Assembly: GCF_900176885.1 (NCBI RefSeq)
Contig: NZ_LT839648.1
Span: 2,725,674-2,789,673, forward strand
DNA: 64,000 nt
Source: Oceanobacillus senegalensis
Lineage (GTDB): Bacteria > Bacillota > Bacilli > Bacillales > Amphibacillaceae
Direction: 5' to 3'
This document shows positions 9,699-18,590 of the stretch, one piece after another (the first letter of the stretch is position 1; the number at the start of each line of letters is the position of its first letter). The position numbers and the translations under genes are program-made. The notes under the pieces are model-generated. The model did no database searches. It worked only from the letters and a program-made list of their open reading frames with translations, and was not told where the DNA came from.

Positions 9699-10505
9699 TT
9701 ATTTTACTTGGAAAGAGAAAGAAACATGGTCTTGGATAGGAATCCAACCACCGATTCCTTGTTTTGTAACATTTTTAATAACCAAAGATTTGCTTCCACC
9801 TTTTAATTCAATGAATACTTCTCCAAACGTTACTTGTCCTTTTTCATTTACTGCTGGAGCATATGCTTGCAATGTTCCATACTTTTCTACAGGAATATTA
9901 TAGGAATTATCTTTCTTTGTATTTTTCCCAATGACAGTTTGATAAGAAAGTGGTAACTTTGTCTTCTCTTTTGCAACTAGCAACATCATTTTCTTCACAT
10001 CATCTGGATTTTTAATTTTATTTGTTAAAGCACCTTTGATTTCTTTTTTCTCTTGCTGAATATAGCGCATTTCCTGATTACTCTCACCACTAAGATTATT
10101 TAGTTCATTCATATTGATTTTTTGATATTCCCAGTTAATATTAGTTTCTAGTGACTCATAGTTCAATGGCCAACGTCCCAAATAGACCATTCCTCGATAA
10201 CCAATTGCTATTGGAGATGGTTTAAGCGTTGTTTCATTCAGCATTTTAATTAAGTCTGGATTTTCTATTGGTATTTTAACCTCTTCAATCAACTCTTTTG
10301 TTAATTCACTTGGCTCAATAACCTCTTGGTCTTCCGTAGAATTAGGGTAGGTATTTTCCTTCGCTATATCTAATACGTGACTAGGTATTTCAAATGGATT
10401 CTCTTGTTTCTTCTCCTCTTTTTTATCATCTTCCTTAGCAAAGCCGGTTATAGGGAATACGAGGGCAATAAAGCAGGCAATTAATGCAATTGTTAAACGT
10501 TTCAT
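9699..10505 (-). CDS. yfkD: Exported YfkD-like protein
   Basis: A 268-residue protein with a signal peptide (MKRLTIALIACFIALVFPITGFA), a short Lys/Glu-rich linker and a conserved body. KENTYPNSTEDQEVIEPSELTKELIEEV and QAYAPAVNEKGQVTFGEVFI fit the YfkD family of Bacillus. The molecular function is unknown. It diverges from the yfkF-like transporter gene, the same pairing as in B. subtilis as far as I recall. It has its own terminator. Confidence 0.8.
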   Translation of the reverse strand: MKRLTIALIACFIALVFPITGFAKEDDKKEEKKQENPFEIPSHVLDIAKENTYPNSTEDQEVIEPSELTKELIEEVKIPIENPDLIKMLNETTLKPSPIAIGYRGMVYLGRWPLNYESLETNINWEYQKINMNELNNLSGESNQEMRYIQQEKKEIKGALTNKIKNPDDVKKMMLLVAKEKTKLPLSYQTVIGKNTKKDNSYNIPVEKYGTLQAYAPAVNEKGQVTFGEVFIELKGGSKSLVIKNVTKQGIGGWIPIQDHVSFSFQVK

Positions 10506-10693
10506 GATTTCCCATTCCTTTCTATATTCATCCAGCTTGAGTACCTATCTACCCTTATAATAGGCACTGGCTTTAGTTTCTAGTTTTTTCTATGGTATAA
10601 AAAATATACATCGTTAAAGGGAATTCCATTTGCTATTTATAACAGAAGCATTTAGATTAATTTTAGTATGTATTTAAAATGGAGGATATCACC

Positions 10694-11860
10694 ATGGTTT
10701 CAGCTAATACACGTTTTTGGATTTTAATATTGCTTGTAACGATTTCAGGCTTTTCTCAAGGAATGTTATTACCACTTCTTTCAATTATTCTTGAGCAAAA
10801 TAATATTTCCTCATCAGTTAATGGATTACATGCAACAGGAATATATATTGGTGTTCTTTTAGCATCACCTTTCATGGAAAAACCTTTACAGAAATTTGGG
10901 TTTAAACCAGTTATTTTAGTAGGTGGATTACTTGTCATTATTTCCATGGTGTTATTCCCATTTTGGCAAGCTTTGTGGTTTTGGTTTATTTTACGAGTAA
11001 CGATTGGTATCGGGGACCAAATGCTTCATTTTGGAACCCAAACCTGGATTACAACCACAACTCCAAAAGAAATAAGAGGAAGACGAGTTGCTTATTATGG
11101 AATGTTTTTCGGATTAGGGTTTGCCATTGGTCCATTAATGACAAGACTTCTATCGATTAGTGAATCGGCACCATTTATCGTTTCCGCTTTATTAAGCTTA
11201 ATCGTTTGGTCCACGATGCTTTTTGTTCGAAATGAAACACCAGCGCAAGATCCTCAAGCAACTACCGTACAATCCACTACGAATTCTCTTGGCCGTTTTT
11301 GGGAAACGGGAAAAGTCGCTTGGGTTGCACTACTTCCAGCTTTTGGATATGGATTTTTAGAAGCGACTTTACATAGTATCTTCCCCATCTATGGGCTAAG
11401 AATTGGTCACAATGTGAGTATTATTGCGCTAATTATTCCATGCTTTGCAGCAGGAAGCTTAATCACACAAATCCCATTAGGTATCCTTAGTGATAAAATC
11501 GGTAGAAGAAAAACCCTCCTTTTTGTATTGTCTGGAGGAGTCTTAAGTTTTATGCTCGCTGCGGCATTTGAAAGTTCTGTTTTTATTCTTTTCTTTACAT
11601 TTATACTTGCAGGAATGTTAGTTGGATCTCTTTATTCCATGGGCATTTCCTATATGACAGATCTCTTACCTACCCCACTGCTCCCAGCTGGGAATCTAAT
11701 GATAAGTATTGTTTTTAGTATCGGAAGTATTAGTGGTCCATTTTTAGGTGGAGTATTTGTAGATATTTTTCCTCACGTTTCGTTTTTCTATTTAATTGTC
11801 TGTGTTTTATTTATTGTTACTGCAGCAATTTATTTTAAAAGAGAACCTAGTAAAACCTAA
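10694..11860 (+). CDS. yfkF: MFS transporter, YfkF-like
   Basis: A 388-residue major facilitator protein with about 12 membrane segments. It carries ITQIPLGILSDKIGRRK, the cytoplasmic loop signature of drug/proton antiporters, and FILRVTIGIGDQMLHFGTQTWI early on. It probably exports small molecules; the substrate is unknown. The ATG at 10694 is preferred over 10679 because GGAGGATATCACC precedes it. It is divergent from yfkD. Confidence 0.82.
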   Translation: MVSANTRFWILILLVTISGFSQGMLLPLLSIILEQNNISSSVNGLHATGIYIGVLLASPFMEKPLQKFGFKPVILVGGLLVIISMVLFPFWQALWFWFILRVTIGIGDQMLHFGTQTWITTTTPKEIRGRRVAYYGMFFGLGFAIGPLMTRLLSISESAPFIVSALLSLIVWSTMLFVRNETPAQDPQATTVQSTTNSLGRFWETGKVAWVALLPAFGYGFLEATLHSIFPIYGLRIGHNVSIIALIIPCFAAGSLITQIPLGILSDKIGRRKTLLFVLSGGVLSFMLAAAFESSVFILFFTFILAGMLVGSLYSMGISYMTDLLPTPLLPAGNLMISIVFSIGSISGPFLGGVFVDIFPHVSFFYLIVCVLFIVTAAIYFKREPSKT

Positions 11861-12146
11861 AAAGAGTCTGGGACATAACTAAAGTGTTTAGCCCAAATCC
11901 GAACATTGCATCTTACTAGCGAAGGAAATACACGGAGACTCCTACGGCAAGAAAAGCCTAGGTGAGACTACGAAGAGCGATAGCTCGAAGTAGGCTCAGC
12001 AGCGGCCTAAGGTGCGGGTAGTGTATTTCCGTAGCGGATTATATGCACGACCATGTTCGGATTTCACATTGATATAAACACTTTTGTCACGTCCTCATTT
12101 TCTCAAATATAAGAATGCTGCAATTAGCTTCTCTCTGTCCCAACCA
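11861..12146. repeat. MITE-like inverted-repeat element
   Basis: This non-coding stretch starts with GAGTCTGGGACA and ends with TCTCTGTCCCAACCA. It holds nested inverted segments: AAATCCGAACAT (11894-11905) against ATGTTCGGATTT (about 12052-12063), and GAAATACAC against GTGTATTTC. A central hairpin (CTACGAAGAGCGATAGCTCGAAGTAGG) sits between them. It can fold as one long imperfect hairpin and is more GC-rich than its surroundings. I recall similar sequences being repeated in Oceanobacillus-type genomes. No ORF was seen. Confidence 0.6.
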
Positions 12147-12290
12147 CTATTTAACCAGATTCTTTTATTCCCTTCCATACTTGGTCATCTAATACCACTT
12201 TCTTTTCATTTTCTGCTTCATTTCTATCATTAAAACCTTCTTTCAATTATATAAATTCTAAATTAACTAAAATTTATTGCTGTAATTGTA

Positions 12291-12349
12291 TTGACAACAA
12301 TTAATATAATGATAAAATAACAATACATATTATATTATAATAATTATAA
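12291..12349 (+). promoter_or_regulatory. Promoter with a perfect PerR box
   Basis: TTGACA (12291-12296) and TAAAAT (12313-12318) with a 16-bp spacer form a promoter. TTATAATAATTATAA at 12335-12349 is an exact match to the PerR operator consensus TTATAATnATTATAA and lies over the expected transcription start, where a repressor would act. The following gene should therefore be induced by peroxide or by Fe/Mn status through PerR. Confidence 0.88.
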
Positions 12350-12448
12350 ACAAGGGCGTTTCAGCTAAATATAATAAAGGTTTTATGAAATAACTATTGT
12401 TTTATGTGAATGATTATTATTCTCAATTAGATGGAGGTATTGATAATA

Positions 12449-14383
12449 ATGATGACAGAATCAAACGCGTTGCAAAGTCCTAAATCCAATGCGTCCCCTT
12501 CCTTAGATAGTAAAAGCTTCACAAGCAGAGTAAAAGAACACTTAGAGTTAATCGCCGCATTGCTTAGTGGATTCCTTATTTTAATTACCTGGTCACTAGA
12601 AAGCACCCTTTCCGAGCCCATGTGGGTTATTCTACACATTATCGCCTTTACCATTGGTGGCTATGCGAAGGCAAAGGAAGGGATTACAGAGACCATTCAA
12701 TCCAAACGTTTAAATGTAGAAATGCTAATGATTTTTGCCGCTATTGGTTCAGTTTCCATCGGATATTGGACAGAAGGTGCAATTCTAATTTTTATTTTTG
12801 CTTTATCAGGTGCTTTAGAAACATACTCTATGAATAAAAGTAATAAAGCCATTTCTTCTTTAATGGAACTCCAACCTGAGGAAGCAATTCGAATAGAAAA
12901 TGGTCAGGAAAAAGTTGTTCCAGTTTCCTCTCTAAAAATCAATGATTCCATTCTTGTACGAGCAGGAGAACGGATCCCTGCTGATGGATTAATTAAAAAG
13001 GGATCAAGTGCCATCGATGAGAGTGCCATAACAGGTGAATCCATGCCTATTAATAAATTTGATTCCAATGAGGTATATGCTGGAACGGTTGCGTTGGATG
13101 GAACATTAACCATCGAAATCACAACCAAGCCAACTGAAACCCTATTCCAAAAAATAATTAATATGGTACAGAATGCACAAGAAGAAAAGTCTCCCTCCCA
13201 ACTATTTATCGAACGCTTTGAAGGAACATACGTAAATATTGTATTAATTTCTGTTGCTGTTATGATGTTTTTACCTTATTTAGCTTTTGGTTGGTCATTA
13301 TCAGATAGTATTTACCGTGCAATGGTTTTATTAGTGGTTGCATCTCCATGCGCACTAGTCGCATCAATAACACCAGCAACCCTTTCAGCAATTTCAAACG
13401 CAGCAAGAAAAGGAATTCTATTTAAAGGGGGAGTTCACGCGGAAAATCTAAATCATGTTAAAGCCATCGCATTTGATAAAACCGGAACATTAACAAATGG
13501 AAAGCCCAAAGTAACGGATGCGTATTTTGACCCTAGTTATGATGAGGAGGAAATTCGTGCCATAGTTGGTTCCATCGAAAAAGAATCAACCCACCCCCTC
13601 GCAAAAGCACTCACAGAATATAGTTTCAAGAATTATACAAATAAAACCGTAGAAGTTAAACAAATGAAAAATATTAGTGGTAAGGGAGTTACTGCTATCG
13701 TAAATAATCAAAATTGGCAAATAGGAAAACCAGAATTAGTAGGTAAGGAAAAAGCAAACCAATTTCTAAATGGAATTGCACCTAAGCTAGCTGAACAAGG
13801 AAAGACCATTGTGCTTGCAAAGGTGGACGGTCAAATTGTTGCTGTTTTTGCTTTAAAAGATACCATTCGAAATACGACAAAAAAAGCAATTAGCCAGCTA
13901 AAAGATGATGGTATCTATACTATTATGCTTACAGGAGATAATGATCTTACTGCCAAAGCTGTTGCCGATGAAGCAGGGATAGATTCTTACATCGCCAATT
14001 GCCTTCCACAGGAAAAAGTAAATCATGTGAAGGCATTACGAGACAAATACAGCAATATTGCAATGATTGGTGATGGTATAAATGATGCACCCGCACTCGC
14101 TACAGCAAACGTAGGGATAGCTATGGGCGAAGGAACTGACGTTGCTTTAGAAACTTCTGATATTGTACTTATGAAAAATGACTTAGCTAAACTAACCGAT
14201 ACCATTGCCCTTTCTAGTCGCATGAATCGAATTATAAAACAAAATATTGTATTTTCCCTAAGTGTTATCTTTATTCTTATTCTTACAAACTACCTGCAAG
14301 TACTAGATCTTCCGCTAGGAGTTATTGGACACGAAGGAAGCACGATATTAGTCATCTTGAATGGACTACGATTATTAAAATAA
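12449..14383 (+). CDS. pfeT: P1B-4-type metal-efflux ATPase (PfeT/ZosA)
   Basis: A 644-residue heavy-metal P-type ATPase without an N-terminal HMA domain. It shows the A-domain TGES, the membrane motif SPC (ASPCALVAS), the phosphorylation site DKTGTLTNG, TGDN, GDGINDAPALA and, near the end, GHEGST. SPC together with HEGST marks the P1B-4 group, whose B. subtilis member PfeT (formerly ZosA/YkvW) exports ferrous iron under PerR control. The perfect PerR box upstream supports this. The ATG at 12449 (or 12452) is preferred over 12431 because GGAGGT lies about 10 bases before it. Efflux of Fe(II) is inference; other divalent metals are possible. Confidence 0.9.
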   Translation: MMTESNALQSPKSNASPSLDSKSFTSRVKEHLELIAALLSGFLILITWSLESTLSEPMWVILHIIAFTIGGYAKAKEGITETIQSKRLNVEMLMIFAAIGSVSIGYWTEGAILIFIFALSGALETYSMNKSNKAISSLMELQPEEAIRIENGQEKVVPVSSLKINDSILVRAGERIPADGLIKKGSSAIDESAITGESMPINKFDSNEVYAGTVALDGTLTIEITTKPTETLFQKIINMVQNAQEEKSPSQLFIERFEGTYVNIVLISVAVMMFLPYLAFGWSLSDSIYRAMVLLVVASPCALVASITPATLSAISNAARKGILFKGGVHAENLNHVKAIAFDKTGTLTNGKPKVTDAYFDPSYDEEEIRAIVGSIEKESTHPLAKALTEYSFKNYTNKTVEVKQMKNISGKGVTAIVNNQNWQIGKPELVGKEKANQFLNGIAPKLAEQGKTIVLAKVDGQIVAVFALKDTIRNTTKKAISQLKDDGIYTIMLTGDNDLTAKAVADEAGIDSYIANCLPQEKVNHVKALRDKYSNIAMIGDGINDAPALATANVGIAMGEGTDVALETSDIVLMKNDLAKLTDTIALSSRMNRIIKQNIVFSLSVIFILILTNYLQVLDLPLGVIGHEGSTILVILNGLRLLK

Positions 14384-14385
14384 GC

Positions 14386-14422
14386 AAAAAAATCGCTCAG
14401 ACATTCTGAGCGATTTTTTTGC
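14386..14422. terminator. Bidirectional terminator between pfeT and yfkH
   Basis: A long stem (AAAAAAATCGCTCAGA/TCTGAGCGATTTTTTT), symmetrical with T runs on both strands, between converging genes. Confidence 0.88.
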
Positions 14423-14459
14423 TTAATTTACTTATGGGAATAGAGTCTAACTATAGTAC

Positions 14460-15284
14460 TTACTTTCCCCACTTATATTGATTAATCAATGAATTCACAA
14501 TTCCACCAAGTATGATGATGATCCCGAACAAATAAAACCAAATCATTAAAATGATAATCGCACCCAGGCTTCCATACTTCACTGAATAGTTTGCGAACGT
14601 TGTAACGTAGAAGGAAAATCCAAATGAAACAACCTGCCATGCAATGGTACCTAATATACTTCCCCAAACCGCATCTCTAAAATATACATGTTTATTTGGG
14701 GCTAGTTTGTACAAAAACAGTAATACGATAAAAAAGATAATAGTAGATATCACCCAACGGAGGGTTTCCCAAACATTAAGGAAGTTTTCCGATAATCCAA
14801 AAAAAGCAAAAATATTTTCTCCTATAATCCTACCGAATACAGGGAGCAAGAGGGCAACAACAATTACTAAAACCATTGCAATCGTTAAAACGACAGCAAG
14901 TAACCTGGTGACAATAAAAGAGCGATTTTCATCAATGTTATAAGCTCGGTTAAATGCTTTTATAATCGCATTAATCGCATTTGAAGCTGCCCACAATGTA
15001 CCAATTATCCCAATCGACAATAAGCCTCCACTATTTTGATTTAAAAGTTGCTCTAAATTGTTATGGATTAAGGTCATTACTTCTTTTGGTGCATAATGGT
15101 CAATGATATCTGTAATCATACCTTCGTTAATCGGTAAATATCCAATAAGATTAAGAAGAAATAATAAGAACGGGAAAAGTGATAGCAAGAAAAAATATGC
15201 TAATTGTGCGGCAAGTCCAAATGCATCTACATCATCTATTCGTTTGAAAAGTTGCTTACCGATTGCAATCAGATTTCCCATCAA
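14460..15284 (-). CDS. yfkH: YihY/BrkB-family membrane protein (YfkH)
   Basis: A 274-residue protein with about six membrane segments. It has DAFGLAAQLAYFFLLSLFPFLLFLLN near the start and LGTIAWQVVSFGFSFYVTTFANYS near the end, hallmarks of the UPF0761/YihY family once misnamed ribonuclease BN. The function is unknown. It lies downstream of yfkJ-yfkI on the same strand, as in B. subtilis, but a terminator separates it from yfkI here. Confidence 0.88.
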   Translation of the reverse strand: MMGNLIAIGKQLFKRIDDVDAFGLAAQLAYFFLLSLFPFLLFLLNLIGYLPINEGMITDIIDHYAPKEVMTLIHNNLEQLLNQNSGGLLSIGIIGTLWAASNAINAIIKAFNRAYNIDENRSFIVTRLLAVVLTIAMVLVIVVALLLPVFGRIIGENIFAFFGLSENFLNVWETLRWVISTIIFFIVLLFLYKLAPNKHVYFRDAVWGSILGTIAWQVVSFGFSFYVTTFANYSVKYGSLGAIIILMIWFYLFGIIIILGGIVNSLINQYKWGK

Positions 15285-15301
15285 ATTCTCTCCTATAATT
15301 T

Positions 15302-15328
15302 AAAAAATCGGCCATAAGCCGATTTTTT
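15302..15328 (-). terminator. Terminator between yfkI and yfkH
   Basis: An 11-bp stem (AAAAAATCGGC/GCCGATTTTTT) with a T run, downstream of the yfkI stop and upstream of yfkH. Confidence 0.8.
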
Positions 15329-15352
15329 TACTGTTGTTTACCCACTATTAAT

Positions 15353-15649
15353 TTATTCTTTGGTACTATTTTTATTCGTAAATTTATCAATCGTTGTTTC
15401 AACTTGTTCCAATGCATTAATTGCATTATCCGCTCCACTTGCAACTGTTTCATTTAAACGATCCACCGTATTACGAACCGCCACAATTGCCTCTGATGGA
15501 TGTTGTATATAATATGTAGAGCCAGATTTTGCTGATTCTAAGGTTGATTTTGCATAATCCCTAGTGTCCTTATCCAAAAGGGAGACAATTGTCCCTACTG
15601 TAGCTCCAATTACCATTCCTGAAATTAATCTGCGTTTGCCCATTTTCAT
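15353..15649 (-). CDS. YtxH-like small protein (YfkI position)
   Basis: A 98-residue protein beginning MKMGKRRLISGMVIGATVGTIVSLL, a Gly-rich single membrane segment, followed by a long amphipathic helical tail (residues about 28-95). This is the layout of YtxH-domain proteins. Its place between the yfkJ phosphatase and yfkH matches yfkI of B. subtilis. GGAG lies just upstream; the second ATG at 15643 has better spacing. The function is unknown. Confidence 0.65.
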   Translation of the reverse strand: MKMGKRRLISGMVIGATVGTIVSLLDKDTRDYAKSTLESAKSGSTYYIQHPSEAIVAVRNTVDRLNETVASGADNAINALEQVETTIDKFTNKNSTKE

Positions 15650-15658
15650 TCTCTCCTT

Positions 15659-16135
15659 TTAGCTATGTAAGTGTTCCTTCTTAATTTGTTTTAATAATTG
15701 GAAACATCCCTCAGAAACTAGTTGATACGTATAATCAAAATTCCCAGTAAAATATGGATCTGGTACCTCATCTTCCTTCGGGTCTTCCACATAATCCATT
15801 AATTTTGCAATGACCGCTTCATTATTACTTTGATTACGAATACGTTTTAGTCCTTCTATATTTTGGTCATCCATTGCAATAATATAATCAAAATCATTCC
15901 AATCTTTTTCGGTAACTTTTCTTGCGACCATGCCTTCATAAGATATGTTTTGTCTATTTAATACCTCTCTCGTTCCTCGATGAGGCGGATTCCCTATATG
16001 CCAATCTCCTAACCCACCCGAATCCACTTCAATTTTACCAGATAAATTTTCTTTCCTTACCATATCCCTGAAAATTGCCTCTGCCATTGGGGACCTACAA
16101 ATATTTCCTAGACACACAAATAAAATTCGTATCAC
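15659..16135 (-). CDS. yfkJ: Low-molecular-weight protein tyrosine phosphatase (YfkJ)
   Basis: A protein of about 158 residues with the P-loop CLGNICRS near the N-terminus (C8 nucleophile, R14) and the general-acid motif VPDPYFTG near residue 125, both diagnostic of LMW-PTP. It dephosphorylates phosphotyrosine in the cytoplasm; in B. subtilis YfkJ is tied to stress responses. The GTG at 16135 is chosen over the GTG at 16144 because AGGTGA lies 5 bases upstream of it. It is the first gene of a pair with the YtxH-like gene, which begins about 10 bases after its stop. Confidence 0.9.
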   Translation of the reverse strand: MIRILFVCLGNICRSPMAEAIFRDMVRKENLSGKIEVDSGGLGDWHIGNPPHRGTREVLNRQNISYEGMVARKVTEKDWNDFDYIIAMDDQNIEGLKRIRNQSNNEAVIAKLMDYVEDPKEDEVPDPYFTGNFDYTYQLVSEGCFQLLKQIKKEHLHS

Positions 16136-16356
16136 TTGAATCACCTATCATTCGTTTACTCCTATTATAAGCAATTTATACATGGATTAGCAAAGATTAA
16201 TACATAATATGACATTTATATCCATCTTTCTATTATATGTTTAAAATCACCATGAATAAATAAAAATATTATTATAATTTTCAAATTTCACTTGACTTTT
16301 AGTCCTATTTTACTGAATATTATATAATATAGGAATATTTACATCCAGAACATCAG

Positions 16357-16403
16357 CTTTGTGAAATCCTTATGCTGCATCAAAAAAAACTGAAATCACA
16401 AAG
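16357..16403 (+). promoter_or_regulatory. Inverted repeat abutting the symporter ribosome binding site
   Basis: CTTTGTGA (16357-16364) pairs perfectly with TCACAAAG (16396-16403). The second arm runs into AAAGGGGG, the ribosome binding site of the symporter gene, so an mRNA hairpin could mask it. This is suggestive only. Confidence 0.35.
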
Positions 16404-16415
16404 GGGGAAGTAATA

Positions 16416-17780
16416 ATGCAAGAAATCATCAGTGCAATAAGTGGATTTGTTTGGGGGCCACCAACATTAATATTGATTGTTGGAACAGGTTTGTATCTTA
16501 CATTTCGGCTTGGTTTTCTACAATTTAAAACCATGCCGTATGCCTTAAAACTGGCCTTTAGTCCAAAAAGACAGGATAAAGAATCTAAAGGTGATATCAG
16601 TCATTATGAAGCATTATCAACCGCTATGGCAGCAACGGTCGGAACAGGGAACATCGTTGGGGTAGCAACGGCAGTTATTCTTGGTGGGCCTGGTGCGGTA
16701 TTTTGGATGTGGATTACAGCTCTTGTTGGTATGGCTACGAAATATTCAGAAGCTCTCTTAGCTGTTAAATATCGTGTCACTAACTCAAGAGGGGAAATGT
16801 CTGGTGGGCCAATGTACTACCTTGAAAAAGGACTAGGACAAAAGTGGCTCGGAGTTCTATTTGCTATTTTCGGTTCCGTTGCAGCATTTGGAATTGGAAA
16901 CATGGTTCAATCTAAAGCAGTATCTGATGCATTAGCAGGTTCCTTTAGTATCCCACATTGGGTAACAGGAATTGTATTAACCATATTAGCTGCACTCGTT
17001 ATTCTAGGTGGAATCAAAAGTATCGGTAAAGTAACAGCATTGCTAGTTCCATTTATGGCCTTATTTTATATTATTGCGGGTCTTATTATCATGGTAATGA
17101 ATATAGACATTATTCCTGCAGCTCTAGGATTAATCTTTACTGATGCGTTTACAGCAAACGCTGTAGGTGGTGGTATATTAGGTACCGTAATTCGTTATGG
17201 GGTTGCACGTGGAGTATTCTCCAATGAAGCAGGTCTAGGTTCTGCCCCAATTGCCGCTGCAGCAGCTAAAACCGATTATCCTGGACGTCAGGCGCTTGTA
17301 TCTATGACCCAGGTTTTAATTGATACAATCATCGTATGTTCTATCACTGGAATTACAATAGTAATGGCAAATATGTATTCTTCCGGGGATGTCGCTGGTG
17401 GAAACCTTACTGCTGTTTCCTTCTCTCATTTCCTAGGAGATATCGGTGGAATCATGGTAACTATCGCAATCGTTCTATTTGCCTTTTCAACCCTAGTTGG
17501 CTGGTCTTACTATGGTGAGAAATGTTTCTCTTACTTATTTTCAGATAAAGCTATTCCATATTATCGTGTAGTTTTTGTTGTTGCCATCATGTATGGGGCA
17601 ATGGAAGAACTTAGCATAGTATGGGGTATCTCTGATATTATGAATGCTCTCATGGCAATCCCTAACTTAATTGGCCTCTTAGGGCTATCAGGTGTCGTTG
17701 TCTATGAAACAAAGAAATTCTTGAAGGTTGCAAAAGAAGAAAAAGAACAAGAAAAAGCAAAAAAGGCGGAATCTGCATAG
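16416..17780 (+). CDS. alsT: Sodium:alanine/glutamine symporter, AGCS family
   Basis: A 454-residue amino acid carrier with about 11 membrane segments. It shows GPPTLILIVGTGLYLTFRLGFLQF, AATVGTGNIVGVATAV, GGPGAVFWMWITALVGMATKYSEA and NEAGLGSAPIAAAAAKT, all typical of the AGCS (TC 2.A.25) family. B. subtilis AlsT takes up glutamine; the nearby glutaminase gene on the other strand makes glutamine a reasonable substrate here, though alanine or glycine are possible. The ATG at 16416 has AAAGGGGGAAG upstream. It is monocistronic with a strong terminator. Confidence 0.88.
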   Translation: MQEIISAISGFVWGPPTLILIVGTGLYLTFRLGFLQFKTMPYALKLAFSPKRQDKESKGDISHYEALSTAMAATVGTGNIVGVATAVILGGPGAVFWMWITALVGMATKYSEALLAVKYRVTNSRGEMSGGPMYYLEKGLGQKWLGVLFAIFGSVAAFGIGNMVQSKAVSDALAGSFSIPHWVTGIVLTILAALVILGGIKSIGKVTALLVPFMALFYIIAGLIIMVMNIDIIPAALGLIFTDAFTANAVGGGILGTVIRYGVARGVFSNEAGLGSAPIAAAAAKTDYPGRQALVSMTQVLIDTIIVCSITGITIVMANMYSSGDVAGGNLTAVSFSHFLGDIGGIMVTIAIVLFAFSTLVGWSYYGEKCFSYLFSDKAIPYYRVVFVVAIMYGAMEELSIVWGISDIMNALMAIPNLIGLLGLSGVVVYETKKFLKVAKEEKEQEKAKKAESA

Positions 17781-17786
17781 TAATAG

Positions 17787-17820
17787 AAAAAAGTGCTCTC
17801 AAGGATGGGAGCACTTTTTA
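17787..17820. terminator. Terminator after the AGCS symporter gene
   Basis: AAAAGTGCTC/GAGCACTTTT stem with T run, between converging genes. Confidence 0.8.
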
Positions 17821-17872
17821 TTGTTTGAATAGACGGCTATAAAGTAAGAAGAGTGCATGCCCTCTCCTTCCA

Positions 17873-18538
17873 TCACGCAATTGGTTTGATACACATCTCA
17901 TCATTATTCTTTGCAGCATTTACATGAGATGCAACACTATACGCCTTCATATCCTCTACGTCAATGGCATTTAAAAATTGACTTGCTTCTTCAGGTTGAA
18001 GCTTAGTTGGTCGAATCCATTCATTTTCCTTATCTTTAGGTAAAATAATTGGCATACGGTGATGAATCTCTTGCATGAATGGATTTGCTTCCTTTGTTAG
18101 AATAGTACATGTGAATAGAGTATTCTCCCCTTGTACCCATTTATCCCAAAGGCCTGCAAACGCAAATAATTTACGATTTTTCATCTGGATGCGTTTTGGT
18201 TGCTTGGTATCTCCCATTTTCTGCCATTCATAGAAACTATCAGCGACAACTAAGCAACGTTTCTGTGCCATTAATCGTTTGAAACTTGGTTTCTCATGGG
18301 CTGTCTCACTTCTGGCATTAATCATTTTATAACCAATCTTTTCATCTTTTGCCCATGAAGGGACTAATCCCCAACGTAAATAACCTGCTCTTTTTTCTCT
18401 TCCATCATGAATGATTGCTAAAACTTGTTGGCCAGGAGCGATGTTATAACTCGGATGATAGGAATCAATTGGCTGGTCTAATTCAAATTCCTCTAAAATC
18501 TCTAGTTCATCTGCTAATAATGTGTATCTGCCACACAA
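17873..18538 (-). CDS. SRAP-family abasic-site processing protein (YedK/HMCES-like)
   Basis: A 221-residue protein starting MCGRYTL. Cys2, which becomes the N-terminal residue and crosslinks abasic sites in single-stranded DNA, fixes the start at the TTG codon at 18538, with AAAGGAG 9 bases upstream. Other family motifs are seen: YNIAPGQ, RWGLVPSWAKD, NARSETAHEKPSF, RCLVVADSFYEW and HHRMPIIL (catalytic His). The family protects stalled forks. It is single, with no SOS box recognised. Confidence 0.92.
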   Translation of the reverse strand: MCGRYTLLADELEILEEFELDQPIDSYHPSYNIAPGQQVLAIIHDGREKRAGYLRWGLVPSWAKDEKIGYKMINARSETAHEKPSFKRLMAQKRCLVVADSFYEWQKMGDTKQPKRIQMKNRKLFAFAGLWDKWVQGENTLFTCTILTKEANPFMQEIHHRMPIILPKDKENEWIRPTKLQPEEASQFLNAIDVEDMKAYSVASHVNAAKNNDEMCIKPIA

Positions 18539-18590
18539 TTTCCTTCACTCCTTTAACAGTTAGTTCAAAAAGTCCGGTAAAAGTAACACT

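Noticed and set aside
16292..16328. Promoter of the AGCS symporter from TTGACT to TATAAT
   Set aside because: The spacing is 25 bases; with 17 bases the -10 would be GAATAT. No confident assignment is possible.
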